In this document: piece by piece, positions 25,172 to 34,600 of the stretch
How positions within the stretch are numbered: the stretch's first letter is position 1
Layout: the number at the start of each line of letters is the position of its first letter
Assembly (NCBI RefSeq): GCF_036898825.1
Contig: NZ_JARUND010000001.1
Span: 3,100,001 to 3,164,000 of the forward strand
Direction: 5' to 3'
Length of the DNA: 64,000 nt
DNA from: Streptomyces sp. B21-083
Lineage (GTDB): Bacteria > Actinomycetota > Actinomycetes > Streptomycetales > Streptomycetaceae
Notes under the pieces: model-generated
Told to the model about the DNA's origin: nothing
The model's database searches: none
The model's input: only the letters and a program-made list of their open reading frames with translations
Position numbers and translations under genes: made by a program

Positions 25172-25909
25172 GTGAGCAGACCGGAGATCGTCATCAGTTT
25201 CGCCCCTGAGCTGCGGCTTTTCGTCCCGTCGGAGCGACGTGCGGGGCCGACGGCCTTGGTCACCGACGGATCGTCCTCGTTGGGGCACGTGGTGGAGTCG
25301 CTGGGCGTACCCCTCACCGAGGCCGGGCGGCTGCTGGTCGACGGCCGGGAGGTGCCGGTGTCCCATGTGCCGGGCGCGGGCGAGACGGTGGAGGTCGGTG
25401 CCGTCGTCAGACCGCAGTCGGTGCCCGGGGCGCCGCTGCGGTTTTTGCTCGACGTTCATCTGGGCACGCTCGCCCGCCGGTTGCGGCTCCTGGGCGTCGA
25501 CGCGGCGTACGAGAGCGAGGACATCGGCGATCCGGCGCTGGCCGCGTTGTCGGCGGCCGAGCGACGAGTGCTGCTCTCCCGGGACCGGGGGCTGCTGCGG
25601 CGCCGGGAGCTGTGGGCGGGGGCGTACGTGTACAGCGACCGTCCCGACGACCAGCTCCGGGACGTACTCGGCCGCTTCGCGCCCCTGCTCGCTCCCTGGA
25701 CCCGGTGCACCGCCTGCAACGGACGGCTGTCGCGGGCCGACAAGCAGACGGTCGGCGACCGGCTGGAGGACGGGACCCGGCGGACGTACGACGTCTTCGC
25801 GCAGTGTGCGGACTGTGCGCGGCTGTACTGGCGGGGCGCGCACCACGCGCGGCTGGAGGCGATCGTCGAGGGCGCGCTGAGCGAGTTCGGCCCGCACCGC
25901 GCCCGCTGA
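25172..25909 (+). CDS. Mut7-C RNase-domain protein with N-terminal ubiquitin-like domain
   Basis: 245-aa protein. Residues about 1-85 look like a MoaD/ThiS-type beta-grasp domain (EIVISFAPELRLFVP, HVPGAGETVEVGAVV). Residues about 90-235 are a Mut7-C PIN-like RNase: FLLDVHLGTLARRLRLLG, LLSRDRGLL and a zinc ribbon CTACNGRLSR...CADCARLYW with the paired CxxC motifs. The target RNA is unknown. The start at 25172 is GTG (MSRPEIV). Both domains are complete. Confidence 0.88.
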   Translation: MSRPEIVISFAPELRLFVPSERRAGPTALVTDGSSSLGHVVESLGVPLTEAGRLLVDGREVPVSHVPGAGETVEVGAVVRPQSVPGAPLRFLLDVHLGTLARRLRLLGVDAAYESEDIGDPALAALSAAERRVLLSRDRGLLRRRELWAGAYVYSDRPDDQLRDVLGRFAPLLAPWTRCTACNGRLSRADKQTVGDRLEDGTRRTYDVFAQCADCARLYWRGAHHARLEAIVEGALSEFGPHRAR

Positions 25910-26194
25910 GGCACCTGTGAGGCACCTGTGAGGGAGGGCGGGAACCGACGGTGACACGAAGGCGTTGAACAGACGCGGTGCGATGGACGTATTGACAGGA
26001 GGCGATAAGGGGAGACTCTGACTGAAGCTTCAGGCATCATCTGTGTCGCCCGTCCGCCCTCACCTCTTCTCTTCCTGGCCACCACCCCGTCACGCGGACT
26101 GGGAACGCTCCTGGTGTCCCCCTTGCCTCGCTCTTCATTTCCCCCCGTCCGCCCCCGCAGCGCGTGGGCGCAACGTGGAAGGACGACGCGCGCT

Positions 26195-27238
26195 GTGTCC
26201 TCATTTCCGATAGTTCCCATAGCTCCGCCCGCTCCGACGGTCCAGTCGCCTCTCCAGGGCATCTCGGACTGTCCCTCACCGGCCTCCCGTGCCCGCCGGT
26301 TCCCCGGCGCGCGGTACGCCCGCCGCGTGCTCTGTCTGCTGCCGCTCCTGCTCATCGGGATCTGGGCGGCGGACAACTGGCCGGTGCTGCACGACGGTGC
26401 CCGGCGGCTCACCACGGCCGACCCCGGCTGGCTGGCGATCGGTGCCGCGTTCACGTTCCTGTGCTGGGTTTCCGCGGCCTTCGCCCGCCAGGGGGCGATC
26501 CCGGAGCGGCTGCCGCCCGGGCTGCTGCTGGCCTCGCAGTTCGCCGCCGGAGCCGCGAACAACGTTCTCCCGGCCGGTCTCGGCGCCCACGCGGTCACCC
26601 TGCGCTTCCTGACCGGCCGTGGCATCCCGCTGGCCCGCGCCACCGCGTCCCTCGCCCTTTACTCGCTGGTCAAACCGGTGGCGAAGCTGCTGCTGATCCT
26701 CGCGCTCCTGGCGACCTTCCCGACCTCCCTGGCCACCGCCGACGTCCTCCCCGACCAGGGCACACTGCTGCCCATCGTCGTCGGCGTGGCCGGCACGGTG
26801 ATCGTCGTGACGCTCGTTCTGGCCCTCGTACGTCCGTTGCGGCGCCCCCTGCTCGACGGTCTGCGCACCGCCCTGACGGACGCGCGCCGGCTGCACACCC
26901 GGCCTGTCCGGGTCGCCGCACTATGGGGCGGCGCCGCGGGCTTCTCCCTGTGCCAGGCCGCGGTGCTGGCCTGCGTCGGGGCCTCGCTCGGGCTGCCGAT
27001 CGCCTGGCCCGACGTGGTCTTCGCCTACCTCGCCGCGAGCGCCGCTGTCGGCGCCGTGCCCGCGCCGGCCGGGATCGGCCCCGTCGACGCGGCCCTGGTG
27101 TTCACGCTGGCCGCGATGGGCGCCCCGATGTCCCTGGCCGCCGCGACCGTCGTCGGCTTCCGTGTCCTGACGGTCTGGCTGCCGCTGCTGCCGGGCGCCC
27201 TCGTCCTGTCGTTGCTGGTGCGCGCCAAGGTGCTGTGA
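26195..27238 (+). CDS. LPG-synthase-TM family (UPF0104) integral membrane protein
   Basis: About 347 aa with seven to eight hydrophobic helices. It belongs to the flippase-like lysylphosphatidylglycerol-synthase transmembrane family, without the aminoacyltransferase domain; members move lipid or glycolipid intermediates. Typical features are FAAGAANNVLPAGLGAHAVT, AVGAVPAPAGIGPVDAALVF and a C-terminal VLTVWLPLLPGALVLSLL. The GTG at 26195 is chosen as the first start before the hydrophobic region with a purine-rich stretch upstream; GTG 26114 would add 27 residues. Just downstream is a long repeat array. Confidence 0.82.
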   Translation: MSSFPIVPIAPPAPTVQSPLQGISDCPSPASRARRFPGARYARRVLCLLPLLLIGIWAADNWPVLHDGARRLTTADPGWLAIGAAFTFLCWVSAAFARQGAIPERLPPGLLLASQFAAGAANNVLPAGLGAHAVTLRFLTGRGIPLARATASLALYSLVKPVAKLLLILALLATFPTSLATADVLPDQGTLLPIVVGVAGTVIVVTLVLALVRPLRRPLLDGLRTALTDARRLHTRPVRVAALWGGAAGFSLCQAAVLACVGASLGLPIAWPDVVFAYLAASAAVGAVPAPAGIGPVDAALVFTLAAMGAPMSLAAATVVGFRVLTVWLPLLPGALVLSLLVRAKVL

Positions 27239-27298
27239 CGCGCCGCTGGTGTGGAGGTACGCCGGGTTGATCCGCCCGGGCGCCGTACCGCGCACCCG

Positions 27299-28140
27299 GC
27301 TCACCCGAGCCTGCCCCGCGAGGCCAGCGCGGGGCGCCTTCGCGCTTCGATGCCGGGCGCGCGCAAGCCGCGGCGACACCACACGGGCCGCTGAACCCCG
27401 CGCAACGCGCCGCACGCCGTCCTCACCCCAGCCTGCCCTGCGGGGCCGGCGCCGGGCGCCCTCGCGCTTCGATGCCGGGCGCGCATCAAGGCGCGGGGCA
27501 CACACCCGGTGCGGTGACTTGCCAGGGTGATCCGCCGGGGTGGCGTGCCGCACGCCGTCCTCACCCCAGCCTGCCCTGCGGGGCCGGCGCCGGGCGCCCT
27601 CGCGCTTCGATACCGGGCGCGCATCAAGGCGGGGGGCACGCGCCCGGTGCGGTGACTTGCCAGGGTGATCCGCCGGGGTGGCGTGCCGCACGCCGTCCTC
27701 ACCCCAGCCTGCCCTGCGGGGCCGGCGCCGGGCGCCCTCGCGCTTCGATGCCGGTGCGCGTCAAGGTGCGGCGGCACGCGCCCGGTGCGGTGAACCCCGC
27801 GTAAGGTGCCGCACACCGTCCTCACCCCGGCCTGCGCTCAAGGTCGGCACCGGCCGCCCACGTGCGTCGATGCCGGTGCGCGCCAAGGTGCTGTGACGCG
27901 CACCCGGTGCGTGATGCGCCGAGCTGATCCGCCGGGGTGGCGTGCTGTACGTCATGCTCGCTCGGGCCTGCCGCGCGGAGCCGGCGCCGGGCGCCCTCGC
28001 GCTTCGATGCCGGTGCGCGTCAAGGTGCGGCGGCACGCGCCCGGTGCGGTGATCCTGGCGTATCACGCCGCACGCCGCCTTCACCCCGGCTTGCGGCGCG
28101 AGGTGGGCGCCGGGCGCGTCCCCGGGGTCCGCCGGGGAGG
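27299..28140. repeat. tandem array of about 120-138 bp extragenic repeats
   Basis: Seven degenerate units starting near 27299, 27421, 27559, 27697, 27820, 27956 and 28078 (spacings 122, 138, 138, 123, 136, 122). Each has CCTCACCCC, a GCCGGCGCCGGGCGCCCTCG core, CGCTTCGATGCCGG and a CGCCCGGTGCGGTGA tail. The second, third and fourth units are nearly identical. The array fills the gap between two convergent genes. Open frames across it reflect the repeat period (46 codons), not coding. Confidence 0.8.
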
Positions 28141-28176
28141 CCACTGGTGTTGACAGCCCCCCCGGGGGGAAACGCG

Positions 28177-29316
28177 TCAGTCCCGGCGGGCCACCAGGCG
28201 GTACGCGTTGGAGACGCCCACGCGGTGGGAGATCGGGCGGACGGCGAAGCGGTCCAGCAGGGTGCCCAGGATCAGCGCGGGGACGCCGGCCAGCAGCAGG
28301 GCTCCGCGCAGGGTGCGGCGCAGGGCGTTCGGCGGCTGCGGAAGCCACGGGAGGTTGTCGCGCGGGGCGGCGTTGTCGAGGGCCAGCCAGACGGCGGCGA
28401 GCAGGTCGACGGGGTCGTGCGGCTCGGCGTGCTGCTCCAGGACGACGGTGAAGCCCAGCTCGGTGAGCCGCTGCCGGAGGTTGTCGACGGGCACGAAGTG
28501 CAGGTGCTGGGGCTGGAGCCAGGGCAGCCACCAACGGCCGAGCAGCCGGGCGTAGCGGCTGTCGGGGTCGGGGACCTCGATCACCAGGTGTCCGCCGGGT
28601 CGGATGGCCTGCCGGGCGGCCTCCAGTTCGAGCGGGGGCTCGGTGCTGTGCTCCAGGTAGTGGAACATGCTGACGACGTCGTAGTGGGCGGCCAGTTCGG
28701 GGGCCAGCTCGGTGAAGCTGCCCCGGTAGCCGTGTTCGACGCGTCCCGCCCGCTCGGCGAGTTCGGCGCCGTCGGTGAAGTCAAGCCCGTCGAAGGTCGT
28801 GCCGGTGTGGACGACCCGGGCCGACTCACAGAAGTGGCCGTGGCCGGTGCCGACGTCGAGCCAGTTTTTCGGCGCGTCGTCGAAGGGGAGCAGGGCTCGG
28901 GCCCGCTGCTCGTACATTTTGGTGCGGCCCGCGAAGGTGTTGCCGAGCTGCTTCTCGCCGAGCCCGTCGTAGAAGTCGCGGTAGTAGAACTCCAGCCCGG
29001 CGGGGTTGAGCCGGGGGTTCTGGAAGGTGTGCCGGCAGTCCTCGCAGCGGTCTAGCACGAACCGTCCGGGCTTGTGCTGGAGCAGGTCGGTGGTCCGCAG
29101 CCGGGTCGTGAGCCGGGCCGAGCCGCACCAGGGGCAACTGGTGCGCGGGGGTTCGAAGAACCGGTCGAGGCCGTGGGCCAGGTCGGTCTGGTAGGTGGGC
29201 CGGAGGGCGGACACCTGCTCGGCACGGCTCGGAGCCGCCGGCCCGTCCGGCGCATCCGGCGTTACTGCCGCTTCCGGCGCATCCGCTGTGCTGGTCCCGT
29301 GCTCGTCGTCTCTCAT
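28177..29316 (-). CDS. class I SAM-dependent methyltransferase with zinc-ribbon N-terminus
   Basis: 379-aa methyltransferase. An N-terminal CPWCGS...CEDCRHTFQNPRL pair of CxxC motifs precedes the SAM domain: motif I LDVGTGHGHFCESA, then FDGLDFT, VVSMFHYLEHSTEP and GGHLVIEVPDPDS. It has the Methyltransf_23 layout common in sugar or lipid-linked modification. A hydrophobic C-terminal segment (ALLLAGVPALILGTLLDRFA) suggests membrane association. The start ATGA overlaps the glycosyltransferase stop. Last gene of the synthase operon; probably methylates the sugar or acyl product. Confidence 0.88.
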   Translation of the reverse strand: MRDDEHGTSTADAPEAAVTPDAPDGPAAPSRAEQVSALRPTYQTDLAHGLDRFFEPPRTSCPWCGSARLTTRLRTTDLLQHKPGRFVLDRCEDCRHTFQNPRLNPAGLEFYYRDFYDGLGEKQLGNTFAGRTKMYEQRARALLPFDDAPKNWLDVGTGHGHFCESARVVHTGTTFDGLDFTDGAELAERAGRVEHGYRGSFTELAPELAAHYDVVSMFHYLEHSTEPPLELEAARQAIRPGGHLVIEVPDPDSRYARLLGRWWLPWLQPQHLHFVPVDNLRQRLTELGFTVVLEQHAEPHDPVDLLAAVWLALDNAAPRDNLPWLPQPPNALRRTLRGALLLAGVPALILGTLLDRFAVRPISHRVGVSNAYRLVARRD

Positions 29317-30518
29317 ACCGTCTCCTTGGCGGGCGCGCCGATGGCGAGTTGCTCAAGATGGGTGGCCGCCGCCGAGGCACCTCCGGCGGCCCGGAACGCG
29401 GTACGGATCCGGCTCGCCGCGAGGCGGTGGCCGGGCTCGTGCAGTACGGCGTCGATCGCCGCGCCCAGTTTCGGCGCGGTGACCCGCCCGAACCGCACCC
29501 GGATGCCCGCCCCGGCCGCCACGACCTGACCGGCGACCACGGGCTGGTCGTCCCGGATAGGCGCGACGACAAGCGGTACCCCGTGCCAGAGCGCCTCGCA
29601 CACGCTGTTGTGCCCGGCGTGGCAGACGACGGCGTCGACCCGTTCCAGGAGCGGGAGTTGGGGCGCGGAGGGGACGATCAGGACATCTTTGTCGTCGTCC
29701 CCGCCCGGGGTGCTTCCGAGTACGCCCGCCGGATCGACGATCACCGTCTGCACCCGCTCCGCCCGCTCTCGTGCGGCGACCTGACACTCCGACAGAAAAC
29801 GTGCTCCGACATCGGTGTTGGCGGTGCCGAGGGTGACGAGGACGGTGGCGCGGGCCGGGTCGAGCCAGTCCCAGGGGAAGCCGGGCGCGGCGGGCCGGTC
29901 GGCGACGGACGGGCCGACGTATCGGATCTGGTCGCCCGTCCGGGCATCCGGGCCGACGAACTCCGGGGTGCTGAAAGCGAGTACGAGGTGCGGGGAGAAC
30001 CGTGGGTCTGCGGTGCCGGCGGGATCACCGACGCGGTCCCGGAGGCCCGCGAGCAGCTCGTCCAGCCACTCGGCGACCTTGGGCATGCCGGACAGTACGT
30101 CGGTGAACTCGGCGGAGGTGGTCGCCGAGGTCGCCCACGGCAGTCCCAGCCGCTCGGCGACGAGGCCACCGGCGAGGGCCTGTTGGTCGGCGACGACCAC
30201 GTCCGGCCCGAACTCCCCCACGGCGGCGGCGACTCCGGGAGCCATCTCCTCGGCGAGCGGGGCGAGGAAGTGTTCCCAGAGGAACTTCAGCGCCTCGGGC
30301 CCCCGCATGTCCGGCGGTCGTACGCCGTCACCGGAGCCGGGGACGGGCCCGGCGCACGGGAAGACGGTGACGTCCTCACCGACGAGCTTCCCCACGAGTC
30401 CCGGATCCGCGCACACCCAGGCCGACTCGTGGCCGCGCGAGGCGAGTTCGGCGGCGACCCCGACAGCCGGGTTGATGTGCCCGACGAGCGGCGGCACGAC
30501 GAACAGGAACCGGCTCAC
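29313..30518 (-). CDS. GT1-family (MGT-type) glycosyltransferase
   Basis: 401-aa GT-B enzyme of the kind that glycosylates polyketides and lipids. The N-terminal acceptor domain starts MSRFLFVVPPLVGHINPAVG. The C-terminal nucleotide-sugar domain has VLVTLGTANTDVG and the signature VDAVVCHAGHNSVCEALWHG followed by PLVVAPIRDDQPVVAGQVV. It overlaps the hydrolase gene upstream (4 bp) and the methyltransferase downstream (4 bp). It implies a glycosylated product of the PUFA/PKS-like synthase. The sugar donor cannot be told from sequence. Confidence 0.93.
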   Translation of the reverse strand: MSRFLFVVPPLVGHINPAVGVAAELASRGHESAWVCADPGLVGKLVGEDVTVFPCAGPVPGSGDGVRPPDMRGPEALKFLWEHFLAPLAEEMAPGVAAAVGEFGPDVVVADQQALAGGLVAERLGLPWATSATTSAEFTDVLSGMPKVAEWLDELLAGLRDRVGDPAGTADPRFSPHLVLAFSTPEFVGPDARTGDQIRYVGPSVADRPAAPGFPWDWLDPARATVLVTLGTANTDVGARFLSECQVAARERAERVQTVIVDPAGVLGSTPGGDDDKDVLIVPSAPQLPLLERVDAVVCHAGHNSVCEALWHGVPLVVAPIRDDQPVVAGQVVAAGAGIRVRFGRVTAPKLGAAIDAVLHEPGHRLAASRIRTAFRAAGGASAAATHLEQLAIGAPAKETV

Positions 30519-31342
30519 CGCGCTTCCGCCCCCGCCAGTGGAACCGGGGCTGCCGCACCGAGGATGAGCGACAGGATGTGCCCGCCGACCGTCCCCGACG
30601 CCTCGACGAGCACGGAGTGTTCGTGTCCCGGCACGACGACGGTCCGGCAGTCGGGCAGCACCGACTCCAGCCAGGGCGCGAGTCCGGCGAGGTCCGAGTC
30701 GCCCCCGTACACACCGAGTACCGGGCAGCGTACGGAACCGGTCTCGTCGTCGGTCAGGACACGGCTGGCCGGGATGTCCTGGGCCAGGGTCGTCTCGCGG
30801 GCCAGCCGGGCGGCGCCCTTGGCTAGGCGGGCGGTGTTCTGGCCTCGGTTGGCGGTGATCCAGGCGATGGCGTCGGCCTCGTTGTGCGCGAGTTCGTGCA
30901 TGACCCGGCCGAGGATGCCGTCGAGTTTGCCCGCCCAGGCGGCGGTCGCCGGTTCCGACTCGATGAGGGAGACGCTGGCGGCCCGCTCCGGGTGGCGGGC
31001 GGCGTATCCGAACGCGACTGTCCCGCCGTAGGAGTTGCCGACGAGATGGACCGGGCCGGTCACCTCCAGACGGTCGAGGAGGGCCTCCAGGTCGTCGATG
31101 TTGTCGTCGAGCGTGTAGCCGGTGGCGGGGCGGCTGGAGCGGCCGTGGCCGCGCAGGTCGTACATGACGACGTCGATGCCGGAGGCGGCGAACGCCGGTG
31201 CCACGGTGAAGTAGTAGCTGGCCAGACTGTCGGTGAGCAGGCCGTGCACGAGGACGGCGGTCGCGGCGACCGGCCGTCCGCCGCGCGGGCCGATGCGCTG
31301 GGCGTGCAGCCGGAGGCCGCCGCCGATGTCGACGTGTCCCAT
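30515..31342 (-). CDS. alpha/beta hydrolase (thioesterase-like)
   Basis: 275-aa alpha/beta hydrolase. HG oxyanion motif VLVHGLLTDS, YDLRGHGRS, nucleophile elbow LVGNSYGGTVA (Ser), acid YGGDSDLAG and catalytic His VPGHEHSVL. In this operon position, just after the ACP, it is a good candidate for releasing or editing the acyl chain, though esterase or haloperoxidase-fold roles are not excluded. ATG 31342 lies 2 bp after the ACP stop. Confidence 0.88.
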   Translation of the reverse strand: MGHVDIGGGLRLHAQRIGPRGGRPVAATAVLVHGLLTDSLASYYFTVAPAFAASGIDVVMYDLRGHGRSSRPATGYTLDDNIDDLEALLDRLEVTGPVHLVGNSYGGTVAFGYAARHPERAASVSLIESEPATAAWAGKLDGILGRVMHELAHNEADAIAWITANRGQNTARLAKGAARLARETTLAQDIPASRVLTDDETGSVRCPVLGVYGGDSDLAGLAPWLESVLPDCRTVVVPGHEHSVLVEASGTVGGHILSLILGAAAPVPLAGAEAR

Positions 31343-31344
31343 GG

Positions 31345-31674
31345 TCAGCCCGCCTCCGCCGCTTTGAGACTGGCGACGACGTGCTCGACGAGCCGGCCGA
31401 CGGTGAGTTCGATGATCTCGTCGAAGTCCATGTCGGCCAGGAACTCGGCGAAGTTGACCCGGTTGCCGTACTTCTCCTCCAGCATCCCCGCCAGCGTCAC
31501 CAGGTCGATGCTCTCCAGCTCCAGGTCGCGGTTGAAGGTGGTGTCCATCCGGATCTCGACGTCGTCGAGGCCGTACTCGTCCAGGAGGGCCGCGAGCATG
31601 CCCCTGATGTCGGCGAGCACCGCCTCCTCACTGACGACACCGGTTCTGGTCGTGTGCCCGTTGAGGCTGGTCAT
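31345..31674 (-). CDS. free-standing acyl carrier protein
   Basis: 109-aa carrier. The phosphopantetheine site is LELESIDLVTLAGMLEEKYG (Ser within ESI, a DSL variant). Helix 1 (DIRGMLAALLDEYGLDDVE) and the C-terminal helix (FDEIIELTVGRLVEHVV) are present. It starts at ATG 31674. If the upstream synthase is corrected for the missing base at 31758-31762, its TGA overlaps this ATG (ATGA). It would carry a starter, or the finished chain to the hydrolase or glycosyltransferase. Confidence 0.9.
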   Translation of the reverse strand: MTSLNGHTTRTGVVSEEAVLADIRGMLAALLDEYGLDDVEIRMDTTFNRDLELESIDLVTLAGMLEEKYGNRVNFAEFLADMDFDEIIELTVGRLVEHVVASLKAAEAG

Positions 31675-34600
31675 CGGTCCAACTCTCCTTGTTCTGCTGC
31701 GACTTCTTCGGCCGGTCCGGTTGTCCAGGCCACGACGTACTCCCTGTCGGGCAGTCCGGGGGATTGCCCGTCTGCTCGCAGTGCACGGTGTAGGCGGGCG
31801 CGAGCCGGCCGGAGACGGTGAGCCGGTCGCCCGCGTCCGTGGCCTCCCGCACCGCGAAGTCCCTTGGCCGGCCGCCGAATCCGGTGCCCTCCGCCTTCGC
31901 GACGGCCTCCTTGGCCGCCCAGAAGCGGGTGAACCAGAGCGCCTCGGACTCGCCGTCGGCGTCCGACCTGGCCCGCAGCAGGGCGAGTTCGGCCGGGCCG
32001 AGGGCGGTGGTGAGGGTGGAGGCGTCCCGCTCGACGACTTCCTCGATGTCGATGCCGGGCCCTTGCCCTGTATCCGGACGGGCGCCGGAGGCCGGCCCCG
32101 GCCGGGACGGCCGTACGATCGCCACGCCCGCCTCTGCCCGATGGGCGAGCGAGACGTCCAGCGGGGGCAGGGTCCGGCCGTGCGTCCCGGTGACGTACGG
32201 CCGCCCGGTCGCGTCGTTGTGCACCCGCAGCTCCGCCGGGAACACATCACCCTCGCCCTCCCGTTCCCAGAGCCACCGGCGCACGGCGTCCTTGGCGGCG
32301 ATCCGTCCGAGCAGCCACTGTCTGCGACCGCGCGGGGCGTGCCGCTCGTACTGGGAACGCTCCTCCCCACCAAGGGAGTTGCGCATGATGAGGTCGCGCG
32401 AGGCGAGGTCGGGCCAGCGTTCGTGGAGGAGCACCCAGCCGCCCGGCCGGGCCTGGGAGAGGGTGTTGCGCTCGGGGAAGCGTTCGACGGGCCTGGTCTG
32501 CGGGTCGTTGTCGAAGCGCCGGTCCTGCCAGCCGCTCAGCTCGGCCCAGACCTCGCCGCCGACGGCCAGTTGGACGTCCGCTTCGAGGACGGTGTCGGTG
32601 AGCGAGGTGATCCTCACGAAGCAGTCGACGTCGGTGCCGGGTTCGGGGTGCGGCCCGTAGAACCTCATCGTTCGCATCCCGACCGGGAACACGACCGTCC
32701 GCGAGGTGCGTGTCGCCATGATCCAGTACCCGAGGATCTGCCCGACGTTGTCGAGGAGCGAGCCGGGCGCGGGCGGGGTCGTGATGACTCCCCGTACGTG
32801 CGCCTCGCCCAGCGCGGTGAGTTCGGTGACCCCCTGGAACGCCGGGCCGTGGAACATCCAGCGCTCGGCGTAGAGCTGGGCGGCGGTGTGGTCGGGGGCG
32901 CGTTCGGTGGCGGAGGTTGTGGGCCAGGGGGTGGGGCGGGCCGTCAACTCCGGGTAGTTGTCGGCGAGTTCTACGGTGGCTCGGGCGCGGGGGCCGAATG
33001 AGACGGCCCGGTGGGTGGGCGATCCGGGGACGGGGGTGACGGTCACGTCCACGTCGACGGGCGGGGTGGCCGTGAGCCACTGGTCGAAGCGGGCGCCGTG
33101 CACGGCCACGGGTACGGGTACGGGTACAGGTACAGGTACAGGTACGGCTCGGGTTCCGGGGTGCGTCCGCGCCGCCGAGAGCTGGGCCGCTTCCATCATG
33201 TGCTGCACGATCGTCGTCGCCGGGACCACCGGCCACCGGTCGGCCACGTCCGGCCAGCCGGGGCGCTGAGGGAAGAAACAGTGGTCGAGGAGGTACGGCA
33301 TGGTGTCCGGCGAGACGTGGACCGTGGTGCGCCAGGGGGCCGGGGCGGCCTGGGCGCTGGAAGGCGCGACCCCTTCCTGACCGCGCCAAGGGGGTGGGGC
33401 GGCCTGAGTGGCGGGAGGCATGACCCCTTCCTGACCGCGCCAAGGGGGTGGGGCGGCCTGAGTGGCGGGAGGCATGACCCCTTCCTGACCGCGCCAAGGG
33501 GCTGGGGCGGCCTGAGTGGCGGGAGGCGCGACCCCTTCCTGACCGCGCCAAGGGGCTGGGGCGGCCTGAGTGGCGGGAGGCATGACCCCTTCCTGACCGC
33601 GCCAAGGGGCTGGGGCGGCCTGAGTGGTGGACGGCATGACCCCTGCCTGACCGGCCGGGACGGCGCCCCCTGCGGGCCCGCCCGGCCCCCGCGAAGCATC
33701 CCCGGCGGACCCGCCCGACCCCTGCACGGCGCCGCCCGCGTAGGCCCCGGTGGAGCCCGGTCGGCGATGGCCCGCGCCGATCAGTTCGGCGGCGGTGTCG
33801 GCCGTCTCCCGTAGCAGGGCGCTGAGTTCGGCGGCGGCCGGGAAGCGGGCCGCGAGTGCGTCCAGCGGCGACGCCAGCCCGGCGGCCGGGAGCGCGGCGC
33901 AACCAGGTGTCCGCACGATGCCCAACGCCGGGGCAGCATCAGCCTGTTGTGCTGCGGCGGCGGCCGAGGCGGCGACCCGCGACGGACCGGCACCTCGCGG
34001 CGCGGCGGCGGCCGGGACCTCGGTGGCCGAAGGCCGTGCGGGGTTGCTCACGGAACCCGGCCTCGAACCCGGCCTCGAACCCAACTCCGCCCGCAGTCGC
34101 GTGAGCGTCCCTTCGTCGAGGGAGACGAGGGCGCCACCCAGGTCGAGGCGGACGGGCGGGCGGGTGGACGGCCGGCCCCTCCGCACGGAGGCCGGCGTGT
34201 CGGCCGGTGCCGTGGAGCGGTCGGAGGGGCCGGCGGCGCGGGGTGCCGGGGCGGCGGAGACGTCGGCGCTGCCAGCGGTGCCGACGGTGGCGGCGGTGGC
34301 GGCGGTGGGTGGAAGCGCCGGTGATGTCGTCCGGCCGGAAACCCACAACGCCGTTGCCACACGCCGGAGTTGTGCCAGGCCGCCGCGGTGCGGGGAGTTC
34401 GCGGCTATGACCAGATGATCGCGCCCCGCCAGCGTGTCGCCGATGAGAGAGCCGAGTTGGCCGGTGCCCACCTGGACGAAGGTCCGGTGGCCGGCCGCGT
34501 ACATCGCCTCGACCAGCTGCCGGAAGCGCACCGGTTCCAGGAGATGCCGTACGAACAGTTCACGCACCGCCGACTCACCCGAAGGGAAGGGCGCCGCAGT

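Noticed and set aside
27301..27825. Apparent repeat protein on the minus strand (46-residue period)
   Set aside because: The period simply reflects the 138-bp DNA repeat, which is a multiple of three. Units of 122-123 bp break the frame, there is no ribosome-binding site and the composition is Arg/Pro/Ala as in GC-rich non-coding DNA.
27299..28140. CRISPR array
   Set aside because: Repeats are long, degenerate and contiguous, with no unique spacers of constant length and no cas genes.
33320..33660. CRISPR-like regular repeats
   Set aside because: Units are directly adjacent with no spacers and keep an open reading frame in the synthase; this is a coding tandem repeat.
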